64,000 nt of DNA from Sesamum alatum (GCA_034509735.1 JACGWO010000002.1:25839636-25903635); one strand, 5' to 3'. Counted from the stretch's first letter, positions 46,474 to 60,123 are shown. A program made the numbers and translations. The notes: a model not told the origin generated them from the sequence alone.

Positions 46474-48362
46474 ATCTACATTAATGAAAATGTAAAGCAG
46501 AAATTAGCAGATGATGGTAATATTATTGTTCAAGTTGAAGACTTGGTCTTTTAGTCTTTAACCCTCCCACTATTTATACGAAAGTCCGCCACTCTCAAGC
46601 GGAGTTTCGGGAAACCATTTCCTAGTGGGCTTGGGATCCACAAGCGTAATCTCCGTGCCCCGCTTTTACGATTCACATGAAGAAGACCTCGTGGGAGATA
46701 TCCAATATCATTCTCATCCAATGAGATTCCCAAGATATTTTGCCTCACCTATTCGCATGGTTCCGAGGACTCCAAGCGAACCATGTTACTCAGTGTTAGG
46801 CCCGACCCACCAACCAAATCATGCCTCAAGCTGTCGCCCCCCACGACTCGTGAGACAGGGAAACAGCGAGCGCAGTCTTTTTGTTCACAACAACAGTGCA
46901 GCTTTCCCCTAGTCCAAGTGTGCCACGACTCGTGAGACCACACTTGGGTAGTGGTAGCTTCCTCACCACATTGCTGTGGATGGAAGGCTCGGACAGACCA
47001 ATATACCATTTTGATCCAAGTCCGTTCTGGGCCTAATATTTAATTTGGTCCAACCAAATGAGAGTTTGTGTATGACCGAGACCTCATAACATTATTGTGT
47101 TTCAGCATGCATAAATATCCAATATTTAAAGCGATAAATAAAAAAAACGCCGCATGCATAAAACATAGCATACCCCTGCTAGGATGATCACAAGCCCAAC
47201 CTATGCGACCCACTGAGCCCGCAGTGAGTCTATGGTCTGTCTAGGGTGGTCCTAAATTATTACAATAGTAATATACCCATTGTCATTCCAATGGGCCTTG
47301 TAGTGCTCTTGTTTCACGCCTTGATGCTCCTCCTTGGGGTCTCCGACTCCAATTGCTTGTTAAAATTGAAACCTCACCAATCCTATCTACTCTCATTACA
47401 ACTGAAATTAATACATTGGTAATAAGGAAAACAAGCCTTAACATCATGAGGCTGAAAATACGGGAGATGATAGTCCCAAAAACAAGAGGCACGCAGGCCC
47501 CACCCAACAGAAAATAAATAAACATTCATTCATCCATACACAAGGTCTAGGGCTTTGTGATCATCCCATGTTGATTCCATCAACTCACATATAACATAAT
47601 TATTCCAAATAATCATGCATAAATAACCAATGGATATTCCAAATACCCAAGTGATGTCCAACATCACAAAAGCATAAATATACAAATAATATGCAAAATT
47701 CAAATTTTAAATTTAATGGACATTTTAAACAATGCATCCAATGCATGTATTAATCACAAATTAATTAAGCAAATTTAATCCAAGGAATAATCCAATTATT
47801 TCCAAAATCAAAAATGCAAAATTAACATATTTTCAGAATATTGTGCAGAAAATACAAAAAATCGAATTTTCCGGAAAAAGTCGAAAAACGGCACAAAACG
47901 GCCCAGCCGTTGTGCTGGCCGGCCGCCCGCGCGCACAGGGCAGCGCGCGCGCGCGCGCGCTGTGCCGCGCGCTGGCCCTCGGCCAGCAGCGGCCGGCTGC
48001 GCACAGCGCGCGCGCGCGCGCTGTGCGCAGCGTCCGCGCGCGCTGGCCGAAGCCCAGCGCGCGCAGGCGCCCGCCTGCGCGCGGCCACTGCCGGCCCGAT
48101 CAAATTTTTTTTTTTTTTTTTGTTTTTCAAAACTGTTTCAGCACAATAAAATTAATATTATTCTGAAAATAAGCATGCAATTTTAGATCCAATCTAACAA
48201 AATTAAGCATGCCAAAAGTCCATTAAATCCAAACAATTGAATCATCATACTATTCATATATTTATGTAATCTAACATGCCAATAAAGCCGTTTAAAAGCA
48301 AGTAGATCATGCCAAACACATAGATCTATGCCCCTTACATCGAACCGGGCTCTGATACCACT
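46474..48362 (-). other. Leader of B
   Basis: 1.9 kb. In minus order: primer site (48349-48360), A-tract (48104-48121 as T in plus view), GC-alternating island (about 47925-48090), palindrome pair (46924-46934 and 46842-46852), TATA-like box (46570-46578), then ATG. Confidence 0.88.
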
Positions 48363-50561
48363 TGAAGGACAAGCGGATCCGCCCGGGAGCGCGAGCGGAA
48401 GCGAGAAAGGCGAGATAAGTGCGTAAATTTAAATCAAATTCAAAATACGCAAATCCCAAGGGGTGTACCCTTGGGTGCTCAACCGGGCGTTCGATGTAGG
48501 ATGTGTAAATATTAAAACATATATTTAAACACATAGGGCATAGATATACAAATGAAATCAATCAAAGCGTAATAAACCGTTACCTTTGATTGTTTAGCGT
48601 ATGCTCCCGGCTACTAGCGTTGTTCCTTCTCCAGAATGCTCACGAAATCCAAACGTATGGATTCTCCAAAGGTGATCCACACCACACCGGAAGAAACACA
48701 CGTTCTTCTTGCTAGAAAAGAACGGGTTTAGGAAGGAATCGGTTTAAGAGAAGAACACTATGAATTAGTGTTCTCTTAAACTTACTTTGTTCTTCTTCTT
48801 GATTCAAAATCAAGTGAAGAACACAAGTGTAAGAGAGGGAGGGAGCATGAAATTTTGAGAGAAAGGAGAGGATTTTTGTCTTCTCTTTTTCCTAGAAAAA
48901 GATGAATAATGAATCACTTATGCTAGGTGTTGTATATTCTAATATATATACATAATTAATGTGATTATTGGAATGTGTCTAGGTTCATCCAAGGATGTCT
49001 AGATTCATTCCAATCAATCACCATCAATTCTTCAATCAAGCCTACCAAAATTTATGGTATGATCAAATCATACCAAAAGGGAAGAGCTTGATTGGAGTTG
49101 ATTTGTCTCTTTCCAAAAGAGACAAGTCAACATACCACCTAGCATGAAACATGGCTGATTTTGCTTCCTCCAAGGGAGCATGTCGGCCATATTTAATTAA
49201 GGGAAGAAGTCCAACTTCTTCTTATTCCAAATTAGGAATTATTTCTCCTCTCGTAATCCAATTACGACGATCCCAATATTAAATCCAATTTAATGTCCAC
49301 TTAAATTATTCCCGTTGATCTTTTAATCCAATTAAAAGATCCAACGTCTCAACATCTCAACTTTTCATATTTAATCGAAAATCCAATTTACCGATTAAAT
49401 GAAAGCCCGATACAATATCGGCCCGTCCACCCAATGGACTTTCCCTTAAGTAATCCAATTACTTATTTTATCCTTCGAGATTGACTCCAAGTCGATCTCT
49501 CAACCTCCTCGGTGATTTGTGTGTGACCCTTTAGGTTCACCCTCAGCTAGACTTGGGCCCGTGTCCCACAAGGGCCCGTTACCATGGGTGGCCGTCTAGC
49601 AACGGTCCATGGCACTAGAGACTAGGTGAATTGGCGTGAACATTTAGGCGCCGATTCCGTACGGGTACGATCCTTCCGTCTACCGTCTCCCGGCCTTAGT
49701 CTAGGGTATGGAATTGGGCGTCGGTTCCCATCCTTGACTAGGCATCTATGCTTAATACTCGAGACCACGTATGCTTCATTGCGTCGACACAGGAAACCAT
49801 TCCCTGTTCGACCAACCACTGTGGCCACAGCTTCAAACAGCATGAACGTGTCTCCGAGTGCATAGGAGATACCTCTGTCACATACTGACAGGGGACGGAT
49901 CCTCTTCTTGGAATCCACCGTCCTCGCTACACATTCCGACTGCACTGGACAAGGCTTATAATGATCATCTTACAGAATGATCACCTCTCGCCAGATCCAA
50001 GATACAGCCGTCCTGTGCACGTGACTGCCATGATTCCTCAAGTCTGAGGATTACTCCCGTACTATCGGAACCGGGGAATCCAATCATACCGACCAAGCCT
50101 CCAAGGCTTCCATATGATGATCCCCGCGAGTCAGTCCAGTCGGCTCGACCCCAGTCGACCAACCCATCAAGATCGTGTAGGCGTCCCACGCCTGTCGCCG
50201 ATGAAACACGGCACTCATCCAATGAACACGACTCTTGACGCAAGTCTCAATAGGACTCTCGATGCCCTGTCTCGAGGTCCTCGACTTGGAACGTTTCAGA
50301 CCCAACTCTTAATCAGTTGGTTTCATGACCACCATCCAATGCGTGGCCCAACTGCACGAGTTGTTATCTATGGTCTGTGGGCTTTGTTGCGATATAAGTT
50401 AAACACCATTTTAACAAATGTAAGATGAGCGCAACAAAGAAGGTACCATTGGTGACGAATACTCATCTTATTCATCACATAATAATATTACATTCACATC
50501 AAGTTGTCGGATAGGTTACAAATTGCCAAACCTATTGGCTTTCTGGTCACCTATTCCAACA
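48363..50561 (-). repeat. 5' LTR of B
   Basis: 2199 bp with intact ends. It differs from 40653-42881 mainly by loss of GGGTATAATTTAACGGACCG-type sequence near 49253 and a few single bases. Confidence 0.95.
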
Positions 50562-52189
50562 GATAGGTATGGATTTCTGGGCCTGACCGGTCAGTTGGAT
50601 AATGATCCAAAGACATACGGAGAAGCGATGTCGGACATCTATTCGGACAAGTGGCTTGAGGCCATGAAATCCGAGATGGACTCGATGGGTACAAACAAGG
50701 TTTGGACCCTAGTAGATCCACCCAAAGGGGTTAAACCCGTAGGGTGTAAATGGGTCTACAAACGTAAGCTTGGAGCTGACGGGGAGGTTACAACCTTCAA
50801 AGCCAGGCTTGTGGCGAAAGGTTACACTCAACGACCCGGGGTCGATTTTGAGGAAACCTACTCGCCCGTAGCAATGGCCAAGTCCATTCGGATACTGCTT
50901 GCCATAGCAGTATGGTATGACTATGAAATATGGCAGATGGACGTGAAAACGGCTTTCCTCAACGGTTTCGTAGAGGAAGAGATCTATATGGATCAACCGG
51001 AGGGTTTCACAACTGTTGGAGAAGAGCAGAAGGTCTGCCGTCTCCAAAGGTCCATCTATGGCCTCAAACAAGCTTCCTGAAGCTGGAACATACGTTTTGA
51101 TGAAGTCATACGGGGATATGATTTCACCAAGAACGAGTCCGATCCTTGTGTATACAAGAAGATCAATGGGAGCTCAGTTGCGTTTCTGGTGCTTTACGTG
51201 GATGACATCTTGCTCATTGGGAATGATGCTAAGATGTTGGGTACCACTAAAGCTTGGTTGTCAACGTAATTCTCCATGAAGGATATGGGCGAGGCATCCT
51301 ACATCCTTGGCATCAAGATCTACAGGGATAGATCTAGAAGGATGTTAGGAATGGCCCAGTCCTCGTACATTGAGAAAGTCTTGAAGAGATTCAAGATGGA
51401 GAACTCAAAACGAGGATTCCTTCCTATGAGGCATGGAATTAAGTTATCTAAGAAGCAGTATCCTAAGACTGATGAGGAGCTTAAAAGGATGTTGGACATC
51501 CCCTATGCTTCAGCCGTAGGCAGCATACAGTGTGTTGTTCAATGCACTAGACCTGATGTGGCTTTCGTGAGCGTAACAAGTCGATATCAGTCGTGTGCCG
51601 GGGAGGCACACTGGAGTGCAGTCAAGACTATCCTGAAGTACCTGAAAAGGACTAAGGACATGTTCTTGATCTACGGCGGTGGAGAGTTGATACTGGAAGG
51701 CTATAGCGACGCTAGCTTCCAGTCGAATGACGATGATGCCAAGTCTCAGTATGGTTTTGTATTTAGACTAAATGGTGGCGTGGTTACTTGGAAGAGTTCC
51801 AAGTAGGCTACCACGACGGACTTCACCATAGAGTTTTGAATACATAGCGGCTTTGGAAGCTGCTAAGGAGTGATTTGGTTGATGAGCTACATCCAAGGGT
51901 TGGATGTAGTACCTAGCATTGCTAAGCCTGTAATTGTCTTTTATGATAACAACGGGGCGATAGCGCTAGCAAAGGAACCGAGATCTCATCACGATCCAAG
52001 CATATTCTTAGACGCTACCATCTACTTAGAGAGATGGATAGCAGGACTGACGTTCGGTTGGACCGAGTCAGCTCCGCAGAAAACATAGCAGATCCACTTG
52101 CTAAGCCCATGTCGCAAGTTGCCCATACTCAACATCTGAATAAGAGGTTCGAGGTCAATGGGTGATTGGCTTTAGGTCAAGTGGGAGAT
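50562..52189 (+). pseudogene. RT and RNase H remnant of element C
   Basis: It begins in the pol linker just before RT (GFLGLTGQLDNDPKTYGE) directly at the LTR end of B. RT is open from WTLVDPPKG through the TAFLNG motif to QAS, then has a TGA at 51078-51080 (a CGA codon in A), continues with YVDD near 51200, and has a TAA at 51267-51269 (CAA in A). RNase H shows DASFQSNDDD, then the TAG near 51805 shared with B, a shared small deletion near 51865, and a shared one-base loss near 51990. The end of the frame and polypurine tract (52174-52189) are normal. No gag, protease or integrase remains. Confidence 0.92.
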
Positions 52190-54419
52190 TGTTGGAATAG
52201 GAGACCAGAAACCCAATAGGTTTGGCAATTTGTAACCTATCCGACAACTTGATGTGAATGTAATATTATTATGTGATGAATAAGATGAGTATTCGTCACC
52301 AATGGTACCGTCTTTGTTGCGCTCATCTTACATTTGTTAAAATGGTGTTTAAGTTATATCGCAACAAAGCCCACAGACCATGGATAACAACTCGTGCAGT
52401 TGGGCCACGCATTGGATGGTGGTCATAAAATCAACTGATTAAGAGTTGGGTCTGAAACGTTCCAAGTCGAGGACCTCGAGACAGGGCATCGAGAGTCCTA
52501 TTGAGACTTGTGTCAAGAGTCGTGTTCATTGGATGAGTGTCGTGTTTCATCGGCGACAGGCGTGGGACGCCTACACGATCTTGATGGGTTGGTCGACTGG
52601 GGTCGAGCCGACTGGACTGACTCGTGGGGATCATCATATGGAAGCCTTGGAGGCTTGGTCGGTATGATTGGTTTTCCCCGGTTCCGATAGTACGGGAGTA
52701 ATCCTCAGACTTGAGGGATCATGGCAGTCGCGTGCACAGGACGGCTGTATCTTGGATATGGCGAGAGGTAATCATTCTGTAAGATGATTATCATAAGCCT
52801 TGTCCAGTGCAGTCAGAATGTGTAGCGAGGACAGTGGATTCCAAGAAGAGCATCCGTCCCATGTCAGTATATGACAGAGGTATCTCCTATGCACTCGGAG
52901 ACACGTTCATGCTGTTTGAAGCTGTGGCCACAGTGGTTGGTCGAACAGGGAATGGTTTCCTGTGTCGATGCAATGAAGCATACGTGGTCTCGAGTAATAA
53001 GCATAGATGCCTAGTCAAGGATGGGAACCGATGCCCAATTCCATACCCTAGACTAAGGCCGGGAGACGGTAGACGGAAGGATCGTACCCGTACGGAATCG
53101 GCGCCTAAATGTTCACGCCAATTCACCTAGTCTCTAGTGCCATGGACCGTTGCTAGACGGCCACCCATGGTAACGGGCCCTTGTGGGACACGGGCCCAAC
53201 TCTAGCTGAGGGTGAACCTAAAGGGTCACACACAAAATCACCGAGGAGGTTGAGAGATCGACTTGGAGTCAATCTCGAAGGATAAAATAAGTAATTGGAT
53301 TACTTAAGGGAAAGTCCATTGGCTGGACGGGCTGATATTGTATCGGGCTTTCATTTAATCGGTAAATTGGATTTTCAATTAAATATGGAAAGTTGAGATG
53401 TTGAGATGTTGGATCTTTTAATTGGATTAAAAGATCAACGGGAATAATTTAAGTGGACATTAAATTGGATTTAATATTGGGTTCGTCGTAATTGGATTAC
53501 GATAAAACCCGGTCCGTTAAATTATACCCGAGAGGAGAAATAATTTCTAATTTGGAATGGGAAGAAGTTGGACTTCTTTCCCTAATCAAACATGGCCGAC
53601 ACGCTCCCTTGGAGGAAGCAAAATCAGCCATGTTTCATGCTAGGTGGTATGTTGACTTATCTCTTTTGGAAAGAGACAAATCAACTCCAATCAAGCTCTT
53701 CCCTTTTGGTATGATTTGATCATACCATAAATTTTGGTAGGCTTGATTGAAGAATTGATGGTGGTTGATTGTAATGAATCTTGACATCCTTGGATGAACC
53801 TAGACACATTCCAATAATCACATTAATTACGTATATATATTAGAATATACAACACCAAGTATAAGTGATTCATTATTCATCTTTTTCTATGAAAAAGAGA
53901 AGACAAAAATACTCTCATTTCTCTCAATTTTCGTGCTCTCTCCCTTTCTTACACTTGTGTTCTTCACTTGATTTTGAATCAAGAAGAAGAACAAAGTAAG
54001 TTTAAGAGAACACTAATTCATAGTGTTCTTCTCTTAAACCGATTCCTTCCTAAACCCATTTTTTTCTAGCAAGAAGAACGTGTGTTTCTTCCGGTGTGGT
54101 GTGGATCACCTTTGGAGAATCCATACGTTTGGATTTCGTGAGCATTCCGGAGAAGGAACAACGCTAGTAGCCGGGAGCATACGCTAAACAATCAAAGGTA
54201 ACGGTTTATTACGCTTTGATTGATTTCATTTATATATCTATGCCCTATGTGTTTAAATATATGTTTTCAATATTTACACATCCTACATCGAACGCCCGGT
54301 TGAGCACCCAAGGGTACACCCCTTGGAATTCGCGTATTTTGAATTTGATTTAAATTTACGCACTTTTTCACGCTTTCTCGCTTCCGCTCGCGCTCCCGGG
54401 CGGATCCGCTTGTCCTTCA
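52190..54419 (+). repeat. 3' LTR of C
   Basis: 2230 bp, TGTTGGAATAGG to TTGTCCTTCA. It abuts the LTR of D, whose first 100 bases or so are missing. Confidence 0.93.
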
Positions 54420-56301
54420 CACTTTGTTTACGTTCACTTATATCTGCTATTACATATCTGTTCACTACGCAAACAAAGCCCATGGACAGAGAATCGATTT
54501 CGGAGACTGGGACTACGCTTGGAGGTAGGTCCATGAAATCCGTCTTACCGAATCAGTCCAAAAATCTCCAAGTCAAGGAATCTCGAAAATGGGTACCGGG
54601 ATTCCCTTTGAGACTTGCACTAAGTATCTGTTGTCGTATTTCATCGACGGGTGACGAAGGTCGTCTAAGCAGTGTTAGTGGGTCAGCATGCTAGCAAGCA
54701 GCTGACAGAGGTGACTCGCGGGAACCGTCTTACGGAGGACCTTGAGTATGGTCAGTAAGGTATGATGTGAGTTCCCGGTTCCAACGGTACAGGTCAAGTC
54801 CTTTGACTTGAGGAACTGCTGAGTTTACCTGTACATCAGATCTGTATCTTAGATATGGTGAGAGATTGCCAAAATACTCTTGAGTAGTCATAAGCCATGT
54901 CTAGTGTAGCTCGGGTGTACAGAGTGACAGCAGTTTTCCAACAAAGGATCTGTCTCCTGTCAAAAGGCATTGACAGTTGAGTCTCATGTATGCTCTGTGT
55001 CTTGTCCCTAAAATCTATGGCCACAGTAACTGAACAGAAGGGAAGGTTTCCCTTGCAGCGTTTAGTAAGGAGAGACCGACACTTAGGTCCAAAATGGGTA
55101 CCTGCATTTTCCGTGCCCTAGACTCTAAGTGATGAGACCGAAGACAGAAGGACAAGTGTACTGTTAGAGCCTAAATGTTCATCCCCGATTATTTCACCTA
55201 GTCTCTAGTGCCATGGACCGTTGCTAGATGGCCACCCATGGTAATGGACGGATTCTAGGAATCCAACCAAGTCTAGCTAAAAGGTGAATCTAAAGAGTCA
55301 CACACTATCCACACACACTTAGTATTTAATTTGGAATTAAATATTGGAGTAAAGGAATGATTAAATTGGATTTAATTGGGTCCTATATTTTCTTGGAGAA
55401 ATTAATTCCTTCTATTTGATAAAGGGAATTAAATTAATAAATAGGATTTATTAAGGGAATTAATTTAATGGGCCTAGAATAAATATTAATATTTATTTAT
55501 TATATTTATTTGGCCTTTTGGAATATTTAATAGGATTTAAATATTCCATTAAATTAAATTAATGGTTGAGATTTAATAGGAGAGATCAAAGGCTAGGATT
55601 GAATTGACAAGGTCAAATTCTACTTTGACTAGGACTTTGACTAGGTCAAAATCCTAGTCAAATTAAGCTTCTAAAGAGGTCGAGTTTAAAGAGGATTAAA
55701 CTCTTCCTCTATATAAACCCCTAGCCTTGCACCTTTTGAAGGATGATGAAATTCCAACACACACACAACACACACTCATTTTCAGCTCTCTCTCCCCTCT
55801 CTCTCGTCCGCCCTCTCTCTCCAATCTCTCCAAGAAATTCTTTTCTAGTTTTCTCGTTCTTGGAACATTAGAACTTAGATGAATCAATACCGTTAATTCA
55901 TAACGTGTTGTTGATTCATCCACTCCAAAATATACACTTGTTCGTTGCTAGCACGACGTGCAAGATACGTGGGTGGATCGTGTGTCACGATTTGGAGGGT
56001 CTCAAGAACGAGATATCGGTGCAAAATGGGGAACAACGCGTGTAGCTGTTGAAGACGAAAACGACAACGGTTAGGTCTCGTTTTATATTTTTGTCCTCTT
56101 TAATTTTCTACCCTATGGCCTCCATGATCGTTTACATGTTGTTTACTCATAAGATACACCGAACACCCGGGAATCTCAAGGGTACACCCCCTTGAGCGTG
56201 TTCTTTAATTTGATTAAAGTATGCTTTAAATATTTGTATTTTGTTTTATATCGCGCTTCCGTATTCGCGCAATTTCCCGGGACGATCCACATATTCTTTC
56301 A
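54420..56301 (+). repeat. 5' LTR of D (family II), start missing
   Basis: It ends CACATATTCTTTCA, one base before the primer site. Compared with F, about the first 100 bp (TGTTAGAATAGGTTGG onward) are missing where C's LTR abuts. It carries the conserved box with hairpin GGATTC/GAATCC (55250-55264), a TATATAAACC motif (about 55710-55719) and a TCTCTC-rich stretch (55785-55825), a plausible core promoter. Confidence 0.88.
55711..55719 (+). promoter_or_regulatory. Putative TATA box in the family II LTR
   Basis: CTATATAAACCCC precedes CT-rich sequence by about 70 bp. E has the mirrored equivalent near 10460 (GGACTATATATAGAGG). It is the best candidate for the LTR promoter of family II. Confidence 0.4.
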
Positions 56302-59300
56302 GTGGTATCAGAGCCCGGTTCGATGTATAGGCCTAGGGTTTATTGTGCGTTTTTAAGCATGAAACGTGATATTGGCATGTTTTTAATTAAATCTTGATTT
56401 TCTTGATTTTAAAGCATGTCGTTTTATGGCTTTTGATTCGTGTGTGAATTTCTGAATATTGATATTTTTTCTGTTTTTCTTGGGAAACGGGGTGGAATAA
56501 TAAGTCGGGAGGGCTGGCCGCGCGCAGCCGCGCGCAGGCAAGGGAAGCCTGCCCGCGTCTCACGGGCGGACTCTTTTGTCGCAGCGGAATATATCTTTTT
56601 CGCCCGTGATGCCTCTCAGGTTGCACTCAACCTTCGACCGGCCTTCGTCCATTCGAGTCCTAACGGTTTCCCCGTCGTGTGTCTTTGACACTCGCAGCTC
56701 ACCAGCGCGACATTCGAACGCATCCCTGTGCGGCACCTTGTGCCCGGCACTCGCCTATCCGAAATGCCCATGTTCGCCGAGGGTCGCGGCCCGCACGCCT
56801 TGCGTGTCTTCATGTCCGGCCCCAACTAGCTAGCTCGCCATCATGTATCTCGCCCACAATCTCGGGTCCTTTCGATACATCTCGCAATGGCTCGGAGCAT
56901 CCTCGCTCCGTCTCGGCACTATGGGTCATTCTTGCCCATAACGCCCCTCGCATGCTCAACGCTCACTCGGTGCATAACCGGCGCATGTCTTCACCATGCC
57001 CGTCTCGTATGCCTCGGCCGAGTAGGACAACATCACAAGTCCGTGGCCCAATCCGGATGCCAATATCTCGCATCAATCCCGCACGGCATGCCCGACATGC
57101 CTTCTTGCCTTTCGGCGTGGCTTCACTCTTTGCCCATATAGCGGCGTCGCCCCACGACCGCCTATCTTAGCCAACGGACCCCCGTGAATGGCTAGAACCC
57201 AATAGCGCATGTCACGAGTTAGCTCACGAGGTCTTGGAGTGCTTGCCTCGATTGCTCATTCGGCCTAGAGGTGTTGCCCCTGATTTCCCGCAGCCCGCGG
57301 GGCAACCTTGCGCGTCGCTTGGAACCTCTCGACCCTTTTCTTGCCCAACGTAGGCCATCCTGGCCCTACGCCGCCCGTCCGGTTCCCATACCTTTCGGGG
57401 ACTTTAGCCCTCCCTTCGAGGTGCCTAAAGCCGGCCCTTGGAGGCCCCAACATGCCCCCAAGGGTTGCTCATTTAGTGCCTTGCTGCACGGGGGAGGCTG
57501 GCTGGAGCTCACCACTGTATGCCCCCCTTATAATAGGCTTAAAAACATTTTCCCTTATTCCAGCAGTAGACATTAAAGTGGCCGAGGAGCGCACCTTTTT
57601 GCTATCTCCCTCGTCCGACGTCCAAATGACGTGCCGCTTGAACCGCTGCGTAGCCTACGACGTCTACATCACAAATCCACAGTTTCAGCCCCATCTGATC
57701 ATCCATCGTCCGGGAATCGCCCACGCAATAATCTGAAACAGGCCTCTCGCCACTGCACTGGCAGGCTCCAAACATCGTCGCCGTTTCCTACTCAATCGGA
57801 ACCGTCTAACTCTGAAACTTGGTGGAGATGTTCCCAACACTCCATGGAACACACCATTGAAACAGTTTTGCAAATCTCGAAAGATAAAGCACTCTGCTTC
57901 GCACTTCAATCTCCTGCTCGCGCACAGGATGGCGCCCGGTAGTCGCCCTTATATCTCTGTGCCCAAACGTTCATGAAACGACTTCATACTTGGCGGATAG
58001 CATCCTCACACATCAAGGAAGTTCCCATAAGAACAGTATTGCAATCCCCAATCGGTAAGAGTCTCTGCTCACTTGCCGTTTGTGCACCTGCGTGCCGGCC
58101 GGCATCCCCTTGCCGCCCGCACGTCCTCCGCAAGTCACTGCCGACCGTCTTGGCTAAAGGGCGGCAGGTGACACCGCGCCAGGGTGGCTGCGCGTAGGCG
58201 CGCGCGCGCACAAGGCTGCGTGCCTGAGAGTCCGCGCGCGGACGGACACCGGGCAGCGCCGCCAGGCGCGCGTGCACGCAGACGGAGGAGTCTGCACGCA
58301 CGCGCCCGGCAGGCGTGCCCAGTGCACGTCTGCGCGCGCACTGCGTAGGGCAAGGGTGCGGCCGGCAGCCAGCAGGCCAGCGCGCGCGCGAGGCAAGGGA
58401 GCCTGCGCGCGCGACGGCCTGCCGGAATGCCAGGCCGCGCAGCTCGCTGCCGGTCGGGCAAGTGCGCACGCAGGCAGGGGGCCTGCGCGCGCGCAGGGGC
58501 GACAGGCTGAGCCTGCTGTCCTGTGCGCACGCCAGCAGGCAGCTGCCGGCAGCGGCGGCGGCGGCCGGTGCTGCTGCTAGGGTTTTTAAACCCTAGTAGT
58601 GTTTTCTTTTATTTTTTTAATTATATTCAGTTTTAATTTTGAATTAATTCTGAAAAAATCGTTTTTGGGGTTCAATTATGCCTTATTTTCTAAAGACATT
58701 ATTTTAGGAGTAAAATACATTGGATTTGGAATCTCGGGGTTATTTTAATTAAAATAATGAGGAATGGTTTTCCTAAAACGAGAAAATATAATTACCAATA
58801 TTTATGTTTTATTTTTTTTTCACACGTTACACACATATTCATTTATTTCTTATTTTGTATAATTATGATTGAAAATCATGAATTGTTGGTATATTGTAAT
58901 TATGTGATTAGATCATGTGATTATGTGTGTTGGATGGAAATGGATGATCACGAGCCCTAGACCGAATGTATGGTTTAATTTCTGTTGAGCCTGTGTGCCT
59001 CTTTTACTGCTTTCTCCTTCTCTCTTTCTAGTTGCCTTGGAATAATAAGGCATTCTACCTCCCTCCTTATGTACTCCCCCCGGGTTTTCGCTGCGGTTTC
59101 TTTATATTTTTTATATGTAATGAGAGTAGACTAGGAGTGAGGCTTCCTTTTTGTAATCGGTGGAGAAGAAGGAAGGACCACATGGAGAGCCCAGATGGGA
59201 TGTCCCTTAGAGTTTTTTCATGAAGTGAAGAAAGAGAAAAGAGACCAAGGCCCATCAGCATGATGATTGGGTTACTATTAATGTAATAGTGTAGGACCAA

Positions 59301-60123
59301 CCCTAAATTGACCATAGATCCACTGCGGGCTCAGTAGATCGCATAGGATTCGGGCTCGTGATCATCCAACAGGGGCGTGCTAGGCTTTAATTTTGCATGT
59401 GGTTATTATGATGGATTAATGGGTTTTTATTTATCATATAACTGCTATGGATGGTTTAATTTACGCATTATGGATGGATGTGTGAATGTTTATTTATTTT
59501 GAGATCTCGGTCATTCACTACTCTCACATTGGTTGGACCAATGTTGAAACATTAGACCCTGGACAAAAATGGACATGAACTCTAGGAGTTTGTCCATGCC
59601 TTCCAATCCATGGTTTAGTGAGGAAGCTGTTTTAGGTCAATAGCGTGGTCTCACGAGTCGTGGCATGTTATTGTACTTAAAAGAAGCTGCACTTTGTCAT
59701 GAACGAAAAATAGGCTGTTGTACCTGTCTCACGAGTCGTGGGGGTACCAGTGGGTCTGTGGCTCGGTCCATTGGGTTGGGTCTAACGCCCAAATAGCATG
59801 ATTCGCTTGGAGTCCTCGGGATCATGTGAAAGGGTGAGGCAATAATCTTGGGAATCTCGTGGAACGAGAATGGTATGGAATACCTCCCACAGGATCTTTT
59901 CCATGCGAATCGTAAAAGCGGGGTATGGGAAAAATCGCTGTGGATCCCAAGCCCACTAGGAAAGGATTTCCCGAAAATCACGTTTGAGAGTACCGTGCTT
60001 TCGTATAAATAGTGGGAGGATCAAATGACTAAAGTCCATGCATTTAATCATTTTTTATCAAACCACCGTCTTTTATTTTCTGCTGATCGCACGCTATTTT
60101 CTAAATGTAGATCTAAAAAAAAA
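56302..60123 (+). other. Leader of D, 3.8 kb
   Basis: Primer site 56303-56314 and a start similar to E's leader to about 56560. An insert of about 1.5 kb without counterpart follows (56560-58070), then the GC island (about 58075-58575), AT-rich leader, the palindrome pair (59652-59662 and 59730-59740), a TATA-like box (60004-60012) and the ATG at 60124. Confidence 0.85.
56560..58070. other. Unidentified 1.5 kb insert in the leader of D
   Basis: It interrupts the GC island of the leader and has no match to E, A or B. Composition is moderately GC-rich but without GCGC runs. Short open frames occur on both strands, none recognisable. A TTATAATAGGC motif lies at 57529. No clear target duplication or inverted ends. 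It could be a solo LTR of another family or captured DNA. Confidence 0.5.

Larger units (their letters stand above)
40653..50561 (-). mobile_element. Complete copia element B (family I), nested in C
   Basis: Both LTRs have intact TG...CA ends: 3' LTR 40653-42881, interior 42882-48362, 5' LTR 48363-50561. The LTRs are nearly identical apart from a deletion of about 30 bp in the 5' copy (at 49253), so this is the youngest insertion here. Its flanks, TCGCA before 40653 and GATAG after 50561, are not a target duplication and come from places in C that are 3 kb apart. Gag-pol is broken, so B could only have moved with help from another copy, or broke after insertion. Confidence 0.93.
37396..54419 (+). 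mobile_element. Copia element C (family I), split by element B
   Basis: 5' LTR 37396-39615, primer site 39618-39629, leader to 40652, then element B, then RT-RNaseH 50562-52189 and 3' LTR 52190-54419. The two LTRs share private variants not in A or B (GAGGGATCATGGCAGTCGCG, GGATATGGCGAGAGGTAATC, CTAAACAATCAAAGG, CCTTGGAATTCGCG), which shows they belong to one element. About 3 kb equivalent to A 1881-4915 (rest of leader, gag, protease, integrase) is missing at the B insertion. The first 8 bases of the 5' LTR are also missing. Confidence 0.88.

Noticed and set aside
55696..55923. 75-codon minus-strand frame in the D LTR
   Set aside because: It covers the promoter-like CT-rich stretch and is not kept in E; no domain.
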